A program made the position numbers and the translations under genes. From Tessaracoccus flavescens (GTDB lineage Bacteria > Actinomycetota > Actinomycetes > Propionibacteriales > Propionibacteriaceae), in assembly GCF_001998865.1 (NCBI RefSeq), contig NZ_CP019607.1, positions 2,108,001-2,172,000 on the forward strand: DNA of 64,000 nt, read 5' to 3'. Position 1 is the first letter of the stretch; every line of letters starts with the position of its first letter. The notes beneath the pieces are model-generated. The model saw nothing but the letters and a program-made list of their open reading frames with translations. It did not search any database and was not told the origin of the DNA. Positions 36,720 to 44,914 of this stretch are shown here, in pieces.

Positions 36720-36749
36720 TTGGAGGTGAGGTGCCCGGCTGCGTAGGGT
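36720..36749 (+). promoter_or_regulatory. Promoter of the DUF368 gene
   Basis: TTGGAG and TAGGGT separated by 18 bp, with the TAGGGT box about 35 nt before the ATG. Confidence 0.4.
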
Positions 36750-36784
36750 GGTCCCGGTTGACCAACGAACGAGACGAGCACCGC

Positions 36785-37744
36785 ATGGCCGAGCCGACAG
36801 CCCCCGCTGAGGACATTGAGACCGACGTCACCCGACCCGATTCGGTCGGACGCTGGTTCGCGCGGCTGCTCAAGGGCATCGCTGTAGGCGTCGGCGCGAT
36901 CCTTCCCGGCCTCTCGGGCGGAGTGCTCGCCGTCATCTTCAAGCTGTACGACCCGCTGATCCGGTTCCTGGCGAACCTGCGTCGCAACTTCGTGCAGAAC
37001 GTGCTCTTCTTCATCCCCGTCGGCATCGGCGTTGGCGCAGGCATCGTGTTGTTCTCCGTCGTGGTCGAGGCGGCGTTCGGTAGGTACGCGGCACAGTTCA
37101 TCTGCCTGTTCATCGGCTTCGTGATCGGCACCTTCCCCTCGCTGTTCCGGCAGGCGGGCAAGCATGGGCGCAGCACGCTGGACTGGGTGATCATGGCCAT
37201 CGCCGCCGTCGCCATCTTCGCGCTGATGTACCTGGGTGGCGAGAGCACCTGGCTGCAGGTCGAGCCGAACATCCCCGTCTGGTTCGGCTCCGGGGCGCTG
37301 ATCGGCCTCGGCCTGATCGTGCCGGGCCTGAGCCCATCGAACTTCCTGATCTACTTCGGCCTCTACGACAAGATGGCAAGCGGCATCAAGAACTTCGACA
37401 TGTCAGTGATCATCCCGCTGGCGCTCGGACTGATCGCCTGCGTCCTGCTGCTCGCCAAGGCCGCGGAGTGGGCGTTCCGCAAGTACCACTCGCAGATGTA
37501 CCACCTCATCCTCGGCATGGTGGTCGGCTCGTCGATCGCGATCTTCCCGACCGTCGTGTTCCCCGCGTTCACCGAGCAGGGGCTCGCCGCCTCCGGGCTC
37601 AGCCTGGGTGGGGCGATCGCGTTCGCCCTTGCCATGCTTGTCGTCGGCACGATCGCCTCGTTCCTGTTCAGCAGGGTCGAGGACCGCGTGTCCGAACAGC
37701 GCGAGGAGATCGACGCCGCGGCCAAGGCGAAGCCGACGCAGTAG
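36785..37744 (+). CDS. DUF368 membrane protein, predicted polyprenyl-phosphate transporter
   Basis: A 319-residue polytopic membrane protein of the DUF368 family. The hallmark motif AVGVGAILPGLSGGVLAVI (about residues 37-55) has a partial echo in the second half at LIVPGLSPSNFLIYFG, suggesting an inverted repeat. About eight hydrophobic segments are visible, with a charged C-terminus (RVEDRVSEQREEIDAA). Work on Staphylococcus and Vibrio homologues identified this family (PopT) as undecaprenyl-phosphate recycling transporters. The same role here is inferred from family membership. Confidence 0.82.
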   Translation: MAEPTAPAEDIETDVTRPDSVGRWFARLLKGIAVGVGAILPGLSGGVLAVIFKLYDPLIRFLANLRRNFVQNVLFFIPVGIGVGAGIVLFSVVVEAAFGRYAAQFICLFIGFVIGTFPSLFRQAGKHGRSTLDWVIMAIAAVAIFALMYLGGESTWLQVEPNIPVWFGSGALIGLGLIVPGLSPSNFLIYFGLYDKMASGIKNFDMSVIIPLALGLIACVLLLAKAAEWAFRKYHSQMYHLILGMVVGSSIAIFPTVVFPAFTEQGLAASGLSLGGAIAFALAMLVVGTIASFLFSRVEDRVSEQREEIDAAAKAKPTQ

Positions 37745-38031
37745 CGGGCCGCCTCGCGTCCTGCCGGCGGTCGGCTCGGGTGCTCCGGGCTCTCGTGCCG
37801 CCCACCGTCGAGCCTGCGCTCGATGGAGAGCCGGGCGGTGGGTCGAGTCCCACTCCCAGGTCGGGAAATCGTCTGCCGTGACCCGGATCGGGATCGTCGG
37901 ATCGGTTGTCAGCGCCCCCTGCGTGTGACAGGGTTTTCACCATGATGAGGTAGAGCCACTGGCCAGCCGGAGCGTCGCCACCGACGGCGACCCGCTCGTC
38001 CACGCCCAGACACACCCTCCAAGGAACCAGC

Positions 38032-39090
38032 ATGCTCGAGATCATCCATTTCCCCCTGCCTGAACGCCACGACGACCGGGTGTGGCTCGACTACCAGGAA
38101 CTGGCCCGCACGCTCGACCACGAGCTGGTTGGCGGCCCCGGGCTCAGCGTCAGCCCCGAATCGGCCTGGGAGACCGCGAGGCGAGTGACCGAGACGCGCC
38201 TGGAACGCCTGATCGCGTATGCCGACGGCACCCCCGTCGGCTACGCCAGCCTGCGCATCGAGCTCGTCGATGAGCCCACCAGTGGCAGCGTCTACGCCTA
38301 TGTCCTGCCCGCGCACCGTCGGCGCGGCATCGGTTCGGCGCTCGCCGGGCGGATGAGGGAGATCATCGCTGAGGCGGGCCTCACCAAGCTCACCGCCTGG
38401 GCCATGGTGCATCCCGAAGGGGAGCGGCGCCTCGTGCCCGCCTCGGGCGTCGGGTCGGTGCCCGCCGACGACCCTGGCATCCGCTTCGCCGTCGTCAACG
38501 GCTTCACGCTCGAGCAGGTGGAGCGGGTGAGCCGCTACGACTTCGACGCCCCGCTCGTCGACCCGATGGAGGCCATGACGCAGGCGCGGCGCGCAGACAA
38601 CTCCGACTACGAACTGCTGACCTTCGAGGGCTTCGCCCCCGCAGACATCGTCGGAGACCTCGCCGTCATGCGCGAACGGATGATCACCGATCCGCCGTCG
38701 GGCGGGATGGAGGTCGTCGAGCAGAAGTGGGACGCGGAGCGGCTCAACAAGCGCGACGAGCGGCTGCTGGTCACCAACTGGTTCTGGCGCGCCGTCGTCC
38801 GCCACGTCCCGTCCGGACAGTTCGTCGCGCTGAGCGAGATCCTGCGCAACCGGACCAACCCGGACGCGTTCCTCGAGCAGTGGGACACCATCGTCCTCCC
38901 GGAGCACCGTGGACGCAGGCTCGGCATGCTCGTGAAGGCAGCCAACCTGATCCAGGTGCACCGGGCGGCCCCCGACGCCACGTCGATCCTCACCTGGAAC
39001 GCCGAGGAGAACCGTTACATGCTCGACGTGAACGAGGCGCTCGGCTTCCGCCAGGTCCTGGTCGAGGCCGCCTTCCAGCGCAGGCTGTAG
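38032..39090 (+). CDS. Tandem-GNAT N-acetyltransferase
   Basis: A 352-residue protein with two GNAT-like domains. The first has the acetyl-CoA loop VLPAHRRRGIGSALAGRM (about residues 91-108). The second, more diverged, has VLPEHRGRRLGMLVKAANL (about 288-306) and ends in TWNAEENRYMLDVNEALGFR, a typical GNAT C-terminal pattern. The double-domain layout resembles mycothiol-synthase-like acetyltransferases, but the substrate is unknown. AAGGAA precedes the ATG. Confidence 0.78.
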   Translation: MLEIIHFPLPERHDDRVWLDYQELARTLDHELVGGPGLSVSPESAWETARRVTETRLERLIAYADGTPVGYASLRIELVDEPTSGSVYAYVLPAHRRRGIGSALAGRMREIIAEAGLTKLTAWAMVHPEGERRLVPASGVGSVPADDPGIRFAVVNGFTLEQVERVSRYDFDAPLVDPMEAMTQARRADNSDYELLTFEGFAPADIVGDLAVMRERMITDPPSGGMEVVEQKWDAERLNKRDERLLVTNWFWRAVVRHVPSGQFVALSEILRNRTNPDAFLEQWDTIVLPEHRGRRLGMLVKAANLIQVHRAAPDATSILTWNAEENRYMLDVNEALGFRQVLVEAAFQRRL

Positions 39091-39097
39091 CGCGCGT

Positions 39098-39124
39098 CAT
39101 GAGCACTTCTCCGGACTCGTTTCG
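39098..39124. repeat. Half of the 82-bp palindromic repeat
   Basis: CATGAGCACTTCTCCGGACT through CGTTTCG matches the left arm of the 82-bp repeat at about 20 of 25 positions. No right arm is found 57 bp downstream. It supplies the start codon of the next small ORF. Confidence 0.5.
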
Positions 39125-39281
39125 TCCGCGAGAGGCCGCTGCGATCCAGCGCGAGGACATCGACGCCTGGGCCGCCTCCAACGACATCGTCACGACCCAC
39201 GGCGAGGCCACCGAGACCGGCGCGCGACGCCGACGTCGCGCGGCCCGTTGGGCGGCGCGGACTCGGCATCAAGGGCGCTGA
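39099..39281 (+). CDS. Possible 60-residue protein beginning in a repeat arm
   Basis: A short ORF with good codon bias, starting 9 nt after the GNAT stop. The protein begins MSTSPDSFRPREAAAIQRED and ends in an Arg-rich tail (ETGARRRRRAARWAARTRH). Its first eight codons coincide with the half repeat. No family was recognised and no clear ribosome site is present, so it may be a chance frame. Confidence 0.3.
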   Translation: MSTSPDSFRPREAAAIQREDIDAWAASNDIVTTHGEATETGARRRRRAARWAARTRHQGR

Positions 39282-39338
39282 GCCTGCGATCGGGTGATCC
39301 GCGTGCGCCCGCCGGTGCCCTGGGGCGCGCCGTCCCAA

Positions 39339-39344
39339 TAGGCT
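39339..39344 (+). promoter_or_regulatory. -10 box, leaderless promoter of the methyltransferase
   Basis: TAGGCT, 7 nt before the ATG at 39352. Confidence 0.6.
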
Positions 39345-39351
39345 GTCGGGC

Positions 39352-40224
39352 ATGAGTGACTACCTTGACGTCAACCGGGCCAACTGGGATGCGCGGGCCG
39401 AGGTCCACGTCGGGCCCGGCGGCTACGCCGTCGATGAGGTCGTCGATCCCGAGTGGATCTCCGGAGTCGTCCGCTTCGACCAGCCGCTGCTCGGAGACCT
39501 CACGGGCCTCGACGGAGTCCATCTCCAGTGCCACATCGGTACCGACACGATCAGCCTTGCGCGGCTCGGGGCGAAGATGACCGGAGTCGACCTGTCGCCC
39601 GGGTCGCTGCATCAGGCACGCAGGATCGCCGAGCGGGCCGGCATCGGGGTCGACTACTTCGAGTCAGACGTCTACAACGCTCCCGAGGCCCTCGGCGGTC
39701 AGCGTTTCGACCTCGTCTACACCGGCATCGGCGCGCTCTGCTGGCTGCCGGACATCAGGCTGTGGGCGAAGACGGTCGCCGAACTGCTCCGCCCGGGAGG
39801 CCGGCTCTTCGTCCGTGACGGGCATCCCGTCCTCAACTCGCTGCTGCCCGTCACCGTCGGCGAGGTGCAGCCCGATTCCGACCAGCAGGAATGGCTCACC
39901 GGCGTCGGCGCGCTGACTCCCGCGCTGGAGCTGCCCTACTGGGAGCAGCCGGAGCCGATGGTCTGGAACGACGCCGTGAGCTACGCGGGGACCGAGAAGG
40001 TGACCTCGCCCGAGTCCGTCGAGTGGAACCACGCCATCTCGCAGATCGTGATGGCGGTCCTCGACGCCGGGCTGAGCCTCGAACTCCTGGTCGAACACGA
40101 CAGCGTTCCGTGGGAGGCCCTCCCCGGGATGATGATCCAGGACGAGACTGGCGAGTTCCGGCTCAAGGACCGCCCCGAGCGGCTGCCTGCCTCCTTCACC
40201 CTGATCGCGCGCGCCGCCGGCTGA
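39352..40224 (+). CDS. Class I SAM-dependent methyltransferase
   Basis: A 290-residue methyltransferase. The SAM-binding motif I is degenerate (GVHLQCHIGTDTISLARLG, about residues 55-73), followed by the acidic motif II GVDLSPGSL and YFESDVYNAPEAL. The post-motif strand is FDLVYTGIGALCWLPD and motif III is LLRPGGRLFVRDGHP. The LQCHIGTDT variant defines a large bacterial methyltransferase group of unknown substrate. It has a leaderless-type promoter and stands alone. Confidence 0.8.
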   Translation: MSDYLDVNRANWDARAEVHVGPGGYAVDEVVDPEWISGVVRFDQPLLGDLTGLDGVHLQCHIGTDTISLARLGAKMTGVDLSPGSLHQARRIAERAGIGVDYFESDVYNAPEALGGQRFDLVYTGIGALCWLPDIRLWAKTVAELLRPGGRLFVRDGHPVLNSLLPVTVGEVQPDSDQQEWLTGVGALTPALELPYWEQPEPMVWNDAVSYAGTEKVTSPESVEWNHAISQIVMAVLDAGLSLELLVEHDSVPWEALPGMMIQDETGEFRLKDRPERLPASFTLIARAAG

Positions 40225-40319
40225 TTCCCGGACCCCGGGCGGTCGGCCGATCCCGCAATCCGCGACCGTGGAGCACCGGGGTGAGACCAAGGGGAGACGC
40301 GATCTTCAGCCTCGGCGCC

Positions 40320-40325
40320 TAGATT
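40320..40325 (+). promoter_or_regulatory. -10 box, leaderless promoter of the DUF2809 gene
   Basis: TAGATT, 6 nt before the ATG at 40332. Confidence 0.6.
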
Positions 40326-40331
40326 CGAGAC

Positions 40332-40718
40332 ATGGCACCGCGTTCCCGACTCCGCATCCTCGCGCTGATCCCGCTCGTCGTGGTCGCCGGCCTGCTCGGC
40401 CGGAAGCTGCCCGCGTTCGCGGGTGACTTCGCGGGTGCACTGCTCTACGCGGTGCTGATCTACCTCGTCCTCGCCCTGTTCGCCCCGAAGGCGTCGGCGG
40501 TCGCGCTCGCGTTCTGGACGGGCGCCGTCGGCATTCTGATCGAGGTGCTCCAGGCCACCGGCCTGCCGGCCTTCCTCGCCGACCGTTGGGAACCGTCGAG
40601 GTATCTCCTCGGCTCGACCTTCGTGCCGCTCGACCTCGTGCTTGCCCTGCTCGGTGCCGGTCTGGCGACCATGACCGACCGGCTGACCCGGCCCGCCAGG
40701 CGCAGCCACACCTACTAG
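40332..40718 (+). CDS. DUF2809 family membrane protein
   Basis: A 128-residue membrane protein with four hydrophobic segments (ILALIPLVVVAGLLG; FAGALLYAVLIYLVLALF; VALAFWTGAVGILIEVLQ; LDLVLALLGAGLATM). The stretch IEVLQATGLPAFLADRW, followed by a conserved short loop before the last helix, is typical of DUF2809 (VanZ-like small membrane proteins). Function is unknown. It converges with ppk2 after a 16-bp gap. Confidence 0.7.
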   Translation: MAPRSRLRILALIPLVVVAGLLGRKLPAFAGDFAGALLYAVLIYLVLALFAPKASAVALAFWTGAVGILIEVLQATGLPAFLADRWEPSRYLLGSTFVPLDLVLALLGAGLATMTDRLTRPARRSHTY

Positions 40719-40734
40719 CGGCCGGGTCGCCTCG

Positions 40735-41646
40735 TCAGTCGCCGGAGGTGTGCTTCGCGCGCCGCACGATCAACGGATCGGGCGCGTAGACGACCGAGTC
40801 GTCGCGTCCCTCGTAGTCGAACTGGTACAGGAAGGAGCGCATCGCGTTGATCCGGGCCCGCTTCTTGTCGTTCGACTTCACCGTCGTCCACGGGGCGTAC
40901 TTCTTGTCGGTGCGCAGCAGCATCTGCTCCTTCGCCTCGGTGTAGGCGTCCCAGCGGTCGAGGCTCTCGAGGTCCATGGGGGAGAGTTTCCATCTGCGGA
41001 CCGGGTCGAGCTGGCGGAGCGCGAACCGGGTGCGCTGCTCGTCCTGGGTCACCGAGAACCAGAACTTCGTCAGGCTGATCCCCGAGTCCACGAGCATCCG
41101 CTCGAACTGCGGCGCCTGGACCATGAACGTCTCGTACTCCTCGTCGGTGCAGAAGCCCATCACCCGCTCGACGCCTGCCCGGTTGTACCAGGAGCGGTCG
41201 AACAGCACCATCTCGCCGGAGGTGGGCAGGTGCTCGACGTAGCGCTGGAAGTACCACTGGCCCCGCTCGGTGTTCGAGGGGGCAGACAGCGCCACGACTC
41301 GGGCGGCCCGCGGGTTCAGATGCTCGTTGAACCGCTTGATCGTGCTGCCCTTGCCTGCGGCGTCGCGTCCCTCGAAGACGAGCACGTGCTTGGCGCCGGT
41401 GTCCTGGGACCAGTACTGGAACTTCAGCAGCTCGACCTGGAGCAGGTACTTCTCGCGTTCATACTGCGCCCGGTCCATCAGCTCGTCGTACGGGTACCCG
41501 CCGTCCAGCCACGTGTGGACCGCCTTGCCGTCGGGAGCGATCAGCTCCGGGTCGACCCCCTCCGCGCCCTCGACGTGATACCCCTCGTCCTTGAGGTGGT
41601 CGATGTACTCGCGCAACGACATGTTCTGGGTCATGCGCCCATGCAT
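40735..41646 (-). CDS. ppk2: Polyphosphate kinase 2
   Basis: A 303-residue P-loop kinase transferring phosphate between polyphosphate and nucleotides. The Walker A motif is FEGRDAAGKGSTIKRFNEHL (about residues 91-110), Walker B is MVLFDRSWYNRAGVERVMGF, and the lid segment has FWFSVTQDEQRTRF with RRWKLSPMDLESLDRWD. This matches class I PPK2 (one-domain, nucleoside diphosphate phosphorylating), though the class is not certain by eye. Start options are ATG 41646, ATG 41634 (MTQNMS) and ATG 41622. It complements PpgK in drawing on polyphosphate. Confidence 0.92.
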   Translation of the reverse strand: MHGRMTQNMSLREYIDHLKDEGYHVEGAEGVDPELIAPDGKAVHTWLDGGYPYDELMDRAQYEREKYLLQVELLKFQYWSQDTGAKHVLVFEGRDAAGKGSTIKRFNEHLNPRAARVVALSAPSNTERGQWYFQRYVEHLPTSGEMVLFDRSWYNRAGVERVMGFCTDEEYETFMVQAPQFERMLVDSGISLTKFWFSVTQDEQRTRFALRQLDPVRRWKLSPMDLESLDRWDAYTEAKEQMLLRTDKKYAPWTTVKSNDKKRARINAMRSFLYQFDYEGRDDSVVYAPDPLIVRRAKHTSGD

Positions 41647-41840
41647 ACCGCGTCAAGGTGTCCTGCGGGTGAACGGGTCCAGATCTGGGCGTCCGTGCGT
41701 TGACGCGACGACCCGGCGCAAGGAGACCCGCCGGGAGGCGATCCGACCACCTGGCCCTGGACGCGGCGCGACAGTTCCAAGCCGTCGCCCTTCAAGACTG
41801 CCCGACGTGCCGCGTGCATCTCGGTGCCGCCTGGGATGGC

Positions 41841-42506
41841 TCAGATCGTCGGGCCCACGAGACGGGCGGTGACCTCGTCTGCGGAGTCGACGACGATCTC
41901 TGCCCCGGCCGCCAGCAGGGCCTCGCGGGGCGAGGCGCCCGTCGTGATCCCCATGGCGCGGGTGCCAGCGGCCATCGCCATCTCCATGTCCGAGGCCGCA
42001 TCACCGACGTACCAGGCCCCCTCCAGCGGGGCGTCGAGCAGCCGCAGACCGAGCAGGACGGAGTCCGGGGCCGGCTTGCCATTTGCCACCTGGTCGTTGC
42101 CCACCACCACCTCGACGACGTCGCGGATGCCGATCCGCTCGAGCAGGTGCACCGCCTCGGGGGTGGTCTTCGCGGTCACCACGGCGATCCGCCAGCCGTC
42201 CTCCCGCAGCGCCGTCAGCATACAGTGGACCCCGGGCAGGAGCAGTTCGTCGCCCTGCTCGTTGATCGCCCTGCGCCAACTCTCGTGATAACCCGTGACC
42301 ATGTGGCCGATCCGCTCGTCGACGGCGCCGAAGCCACTCAGCTCGGCCAGCGCGAACTCGAGCGGCCGCCCGATGTAGGGCACCACGGAGATCGGCTCCA
42401 CCGCAACGCCGAAGGAGGTGATCGTCGCCGCGATGTGCTCCGAGATGAGAGGGACGGTGTCGGCGAGGGTGCCGTCGAGGTCGAACAGGACTGCCTTTGT
42501 GCTCAC
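41841..42506 (-). CDS. HAD-superfamily phosphatase (Gph/PpaX-like)
   Basis: A roughly 221-residue HAD hydrolase, probably a sugar-phosphate or phosphoglycolate-type phosphatase. Motif I is VLFDLDGTLAD (nucleophile Asp), motif II is VVTAKTT, motif III lysine lies in NGKPAPDSVLLGL, and motif IV is YVGDAASDMEMA. The cap domain is small and helical. A TAGGGT box lies 6 nt before GTG 42506 but only 3 nt before ATG 42509, so the GTG (MSTKAV) is the better leaderless start. The difference is one residue. Substrate is unknown. Confidence 0.85.
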   Translation of the reverse strand: MSTKAVLFDLDGTLADTVPLISEHIAATITSFGVAVEPISVVPYIGRPLEFALAELSGFGAVDERIGHMVTGYHESWRRAINEQGDELLLPGVHCMLTALREDGWRIAVVTAKTTPEAVHLLERIGIRDVVEVVVGNDQVANGKPAPDSVLLGLRLLDAPLEGAWYVGDAASDMEMAMAAGTRAMGITTGASPREALLAAGAEIVVDSADEVTARLVGPTI

Positions 42507-42512
42507 CATTTC

Positions 42513-42518
42513 ACCCTA
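42513..42518 (-). promoter_or_regulatory. -10 box, leaderless promoter of the HAD phosphatase
   Basis: TAGGGT on the minus strand, 6 nt before GTG 42506. Confidence 0.5.
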
Positions 42519-42586
42519 GCCAGCGATGTCTGCGGTTCCGCCTCCGGCTCCGAACCTGGGCAGATGCCCACGTGGCTGTGCACAAC

Positions 42587-42668
42587 CTTGAGCACTTATC
42601 GGGACTCGTTGCGCGACACGCCGGGTGAAGGGGTTGCAAGGCGCAACGAACCAGGAATTGTGCTCAAG
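42587..42668. repeat. 82-bp palindromic intergenic repeat, copy 3
   Basis: CTTGAGCACTTATCGGGACT at the left, AATTGTGCTCAAG at the right, and inner arms CTCGTTGCGC / GCGCAACGAA. It is exactly 82 bp, as in copies 1 and 2, 40 kb away from them. It lies between the HAD gene and the deacetylase 3' end. Confidence 0.85.
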
Positions 42669-42756
42669 TCTCCACAGGCACTCAGGCCGATCGACGCGCG
42701 ACGGCGGGGCGACCCGATCGGTCGCCCCGCCGCCGGGGATCAGCGCAAGGGAAGGC

Positions 42757-43845
42757 TCAGCAGGTCACTCCCGCGGGCTTGACCGCGGTCGCGCCGTTGT
42801 TGCGGCACAGGCCGACCCCCTTGTTGGCGAGGCCGTCCTTCATCTGCCGCACTGCCGAGGCGTTGAAGCCGTTCCACTGCATGTGCATCAGGACGGTGTC
42901 GCCGCCCTTGACGTTGTTGACCACGTAGCTGACCAGCTGCGAGCTCGACTTGCCCCGCCAGTCGTTGGTGTCGACGGTCCACGTCCAGATCCGCATGCCG
43001 ACGGCCGCGTAGGCCTCGCGCACGGTCGAGTTGTAGGCGCCGTAGGGCGGGCGACCGTAGGTCGTCACCACACCGGGCGAGCCGAGCTGACGGATCACGG
43101 CCGACTTGCTCAGGTCGGTGAGCTGTGGGTGGCTGACTGAGTGGTTGAACACGTAGTGGCCGAGCGACCTGGCGTACGACGCGTCGAAGCGGCCGGCGGT
43201 GATGCAGTCACCCGTCGGGAACAGGGCGACGCTGATCCCCATGTCGGCGAACGCCTTGACCGTCGTCTTGAAGGAACTCAGCGACTTCGGGCAGTCGTCG
43301 AAGGTGAGGATCGCGCGGTTCGAGGTGTTCGGCCCGCGGGTGATCGAGTAGCTGCCCGACGGCGGGGGAGTCGGCTTCGGATCCGCCGGCGGGCGGTACC
43401 TGTACAGCGACTTCAGGTCGGAGCGGATGGCGCCGAACTGGACCAGGTTGTTGAAGACGTAGTTGCCGCGCCCCGTCGAGTCGATGTACGAGCGGCAGCC
43501 GTTGCGGCCGGTGCGTGCGGTGTCGCACTCGGTGAACCACTTTCGCCCGGCGACCGTGTGGTAGCCGGGGGTCGCCAGCGGGTTGCCCTTCCACAGGGTC
43601 CTCGGCGACGGGAGGTAGGTGAGGTTGTTGAAGGTCCACACGCCCGCGACCTTGATCTGCGTCGTGCAGCGCGCGGTGCGCGAGTACGGCTCGCACCAGG
43701 TGCGCCACTGGCGGCCGTTGATCGTGTGCTCGCCGGGTGTGGTGTAGACGTTGATCTCCGCATTGGCGGCCGGCGCCGTGACGCCCATGCCCACGAGCAG
43801 GGCAAGGGTCGAGAAGGCGCCGGTGATGATCCGTGAGATTCGCAT
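42757..43845 (-). CDS. Secreted polysaccharide deacetylase (CE4) with N-terminal Cys-rich repeats
   Basis: A 362-residue exported protein. The signal peptide ends TAPAANA (about residue 29). Two repeats of about 45 residues follow, each with Trp and paired Cys (GRQWRTWCEPYSRTARCTTQ; GRKWFTECDTARTGRNGCRS). A Pro linker leads to a NodB-type deacetylase domain with motif 1 TFDDC, motif 2 NHSVSHPQ, motif 3 RPPYGAYN and a late LMHMQWNG. Motif 1 normally ends in glycine (TFDDG); here it is cysteine, though the metal-binding Asp and both His remain. The target is probably a wall or extracellular glycan. GGGGGAAG precedes the ATG, and TAGAGT at 43875-43880 is a likely -10. Confidence 0.8.
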   Translation of the reverse strand: MRISRIITGAFSTLALLVGMGVTAPAANAEINVYTTPGEHTINGRQWRTWCEPYSRTARCTTQIKVAGVWTFNNLTYLPSPRTLWKGNPLATPGYHTVAGRKWFTECDTARTGRNGCRSYIDSTGRGNYVFNNLVQFGAIRSDLKSLYRYRPPADPKPTPPPSGSYSITRGPNTSNRAILTFDDCPKSLSSFKTTVKAFADMGISVALFPTGDCITAGRFDASYARSLGHYVFNHSVSHPQLTDLSKSAVIRQLGSPGVVTTYGRPPYGAYNSTVREAYAAVGMRIWTWTVDTNDWRGKSSSQLVSYVVNNVKGGDTVLMHMQWNGFNASAVRQMKDGLANKGVGLCRNNGATAVKPAGVTC

Positions 43846-43919
43846 GCTTCCCCCAGGGGTGTCGGTTCGCCTCGACTCTAAACCCGGTGAAGTGCGTAGA
43901 GAACCTACTTTCGGACACG

Positions 43920-43953
43920 AAAAAGGGCCGCCACGCCGATGCGTGACGGCCCC
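43920..43953 (-). terminator. Intrinsic terminator of the metNIQ operon
   Basis: On the minus strand GGGCCGTCACG, a 6-nt loop and CGTGGCGGCCC form a near-perfect hairpin followed by TTTTT. It begins about 20 nt past the metQ stop. It is one of the few canonical terminators in the window. Confidence 0.85.
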
Positions 43954-43974
43954 TTCCGGACCTAGGGTGTCGGA

Positions 43975-44826
43975 TCAGCCGGGGATCACGTCGCCCGAGG
44001 GCCACTCCGTCTTGATGAACTCGGCGACCTCGTCGGAGTGCAGGAGTTCATCGAGCTTCTTGATCGAGGCGTTGCCGTCGTCCGCGGTGCGCCACACGAG
44101 CATGTTGGCGTAGGGGTTGCCCTCGACCTTCTCGATGGCGATCGCGTCCTCGGCCTTCAGGCCTGCATTGAGGATGAAGTTGCCGTTGATCAACGCGGCC
44201 GCCACCTTCGGATCCTCGAGCTGCTGGACGACGACCTCGGGCTGCGACTCCTCGAAGGTGAGCTTCTTCGGGTTCTGCTCATCGGTCAGCGTCAGCACGG
44301 TGGTGTCCTCCGCGATGTCGTTGAGCAGGCCGTTCTCTTCGAGCAGCTTCAGGCCGCGGTACTGGTTCGACGGATCGTTGGTGATCGCGACGACGCCGCC
44401 CTCGGGGATGGCGTCGGCGGAGTCGAACTCGTTCGAGAACAGCGCGAAGGGCTCGATGTGGATGCCCTCACCGTGCGAGAACTCGTAGCCCTTCTCCGCG
44501 ATCTGGTTCTCCAGGTAGGGAAGGTGCTGGAAGTAGTTCGCGTCGAGTTCCTCGTTCGCGAGCGCCTCGTTCGGCAGCACGTAGTCGTCGAACTCCTGGA
44601 TCTCGATCTCCAGTCCCGCGTCGGCGGCGAGGTTGTCGCGCACGAACTCGAGGATCTTGGCGTGCGGAACGGGGCTCGCGCCGACGACCAGCTTTGTGGT
44701 GCCGCCGGAGGCGGGGGCCGAGCCGTCGCCGGGGGCGGACGACGGCGTGGCGTCACCCGAACCGCAGGCGGTCAGGGCCATGGTGGCTGCCAACGAGGCA
44801 GCGACTGCAGTCAGAATCTTTCGCAT
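43975..44826 (-). CDS. metQ: Methionine ABC importer substrate-binding lipoprotein
   Basis: A 283-residue NlpA/MetQ lipoprotein with the lipobox LTAC (cysteine about residue 21), so it is lipid-anchored on the outer face of the membrane. The mature part contains LVVGASPVPHAKILEFVRDN, ELDANYFQHLPYLENQ, VAITNDPSNQYRGLKLLEEN and a C-terminal NMLVWRTADDG. It captures methionine (possibly D-methionine or methionine sulfoxide). AAGGAGG precedes the ATG. It is third in metN-metI-metQ, with a terminator right after it. Confidence 0.92.
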   Translation of the reverse strand: MRKILTAVAASLAATMALTACGSGDATPSSAPGDGSAPASGGTTKLVVGASPVPHAKILEFVRDNLAADAGLEIEIQEFDDYVLPNEALANEELDANYFQHLPYLENQIAEKGYEFSHGEGIHIEPFALFSNEFDSADAIPEGGVVAITNDPSNQYRGLKLLEENGLLNDIAEDTTVLTLTDEQNPKKLTFEESQPEVVVQQLEDPKVAAALINGNFILNAGLKAEDAIAIEKVEGNPYANMLVWRTADDGNASIKKLDELLHSDEVAEFIKTEWPSGDVIPG

Positions 44827-44914
44827 AGGGTTTCCTCCTTGCTCTGGGCCAACAACAAGTTGGCCGCCTGGGTGGCCTTGTGGCCGTCCCGCCGAGGCGG
44901 GAAGTAGGTGGGGC

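Larger units (their letters stand above)
36459..36784. other. Gene-free interval with a repeat and the DUF368 promoter
   Basis: 326 bp. It contains the third CATGACGG segment (36505-36531) and a promoter near its end. No ORF with coding character was found. Confidence 0.55.

Noticed and set aside
37795..37860. Inverted repeats near TCGAGC/GCTCGA after the DUF368 gene as a terminator
   Set aside because: The stem is short, with a long interrupted outer stem and no T-run. Not convincing enough to annotate.
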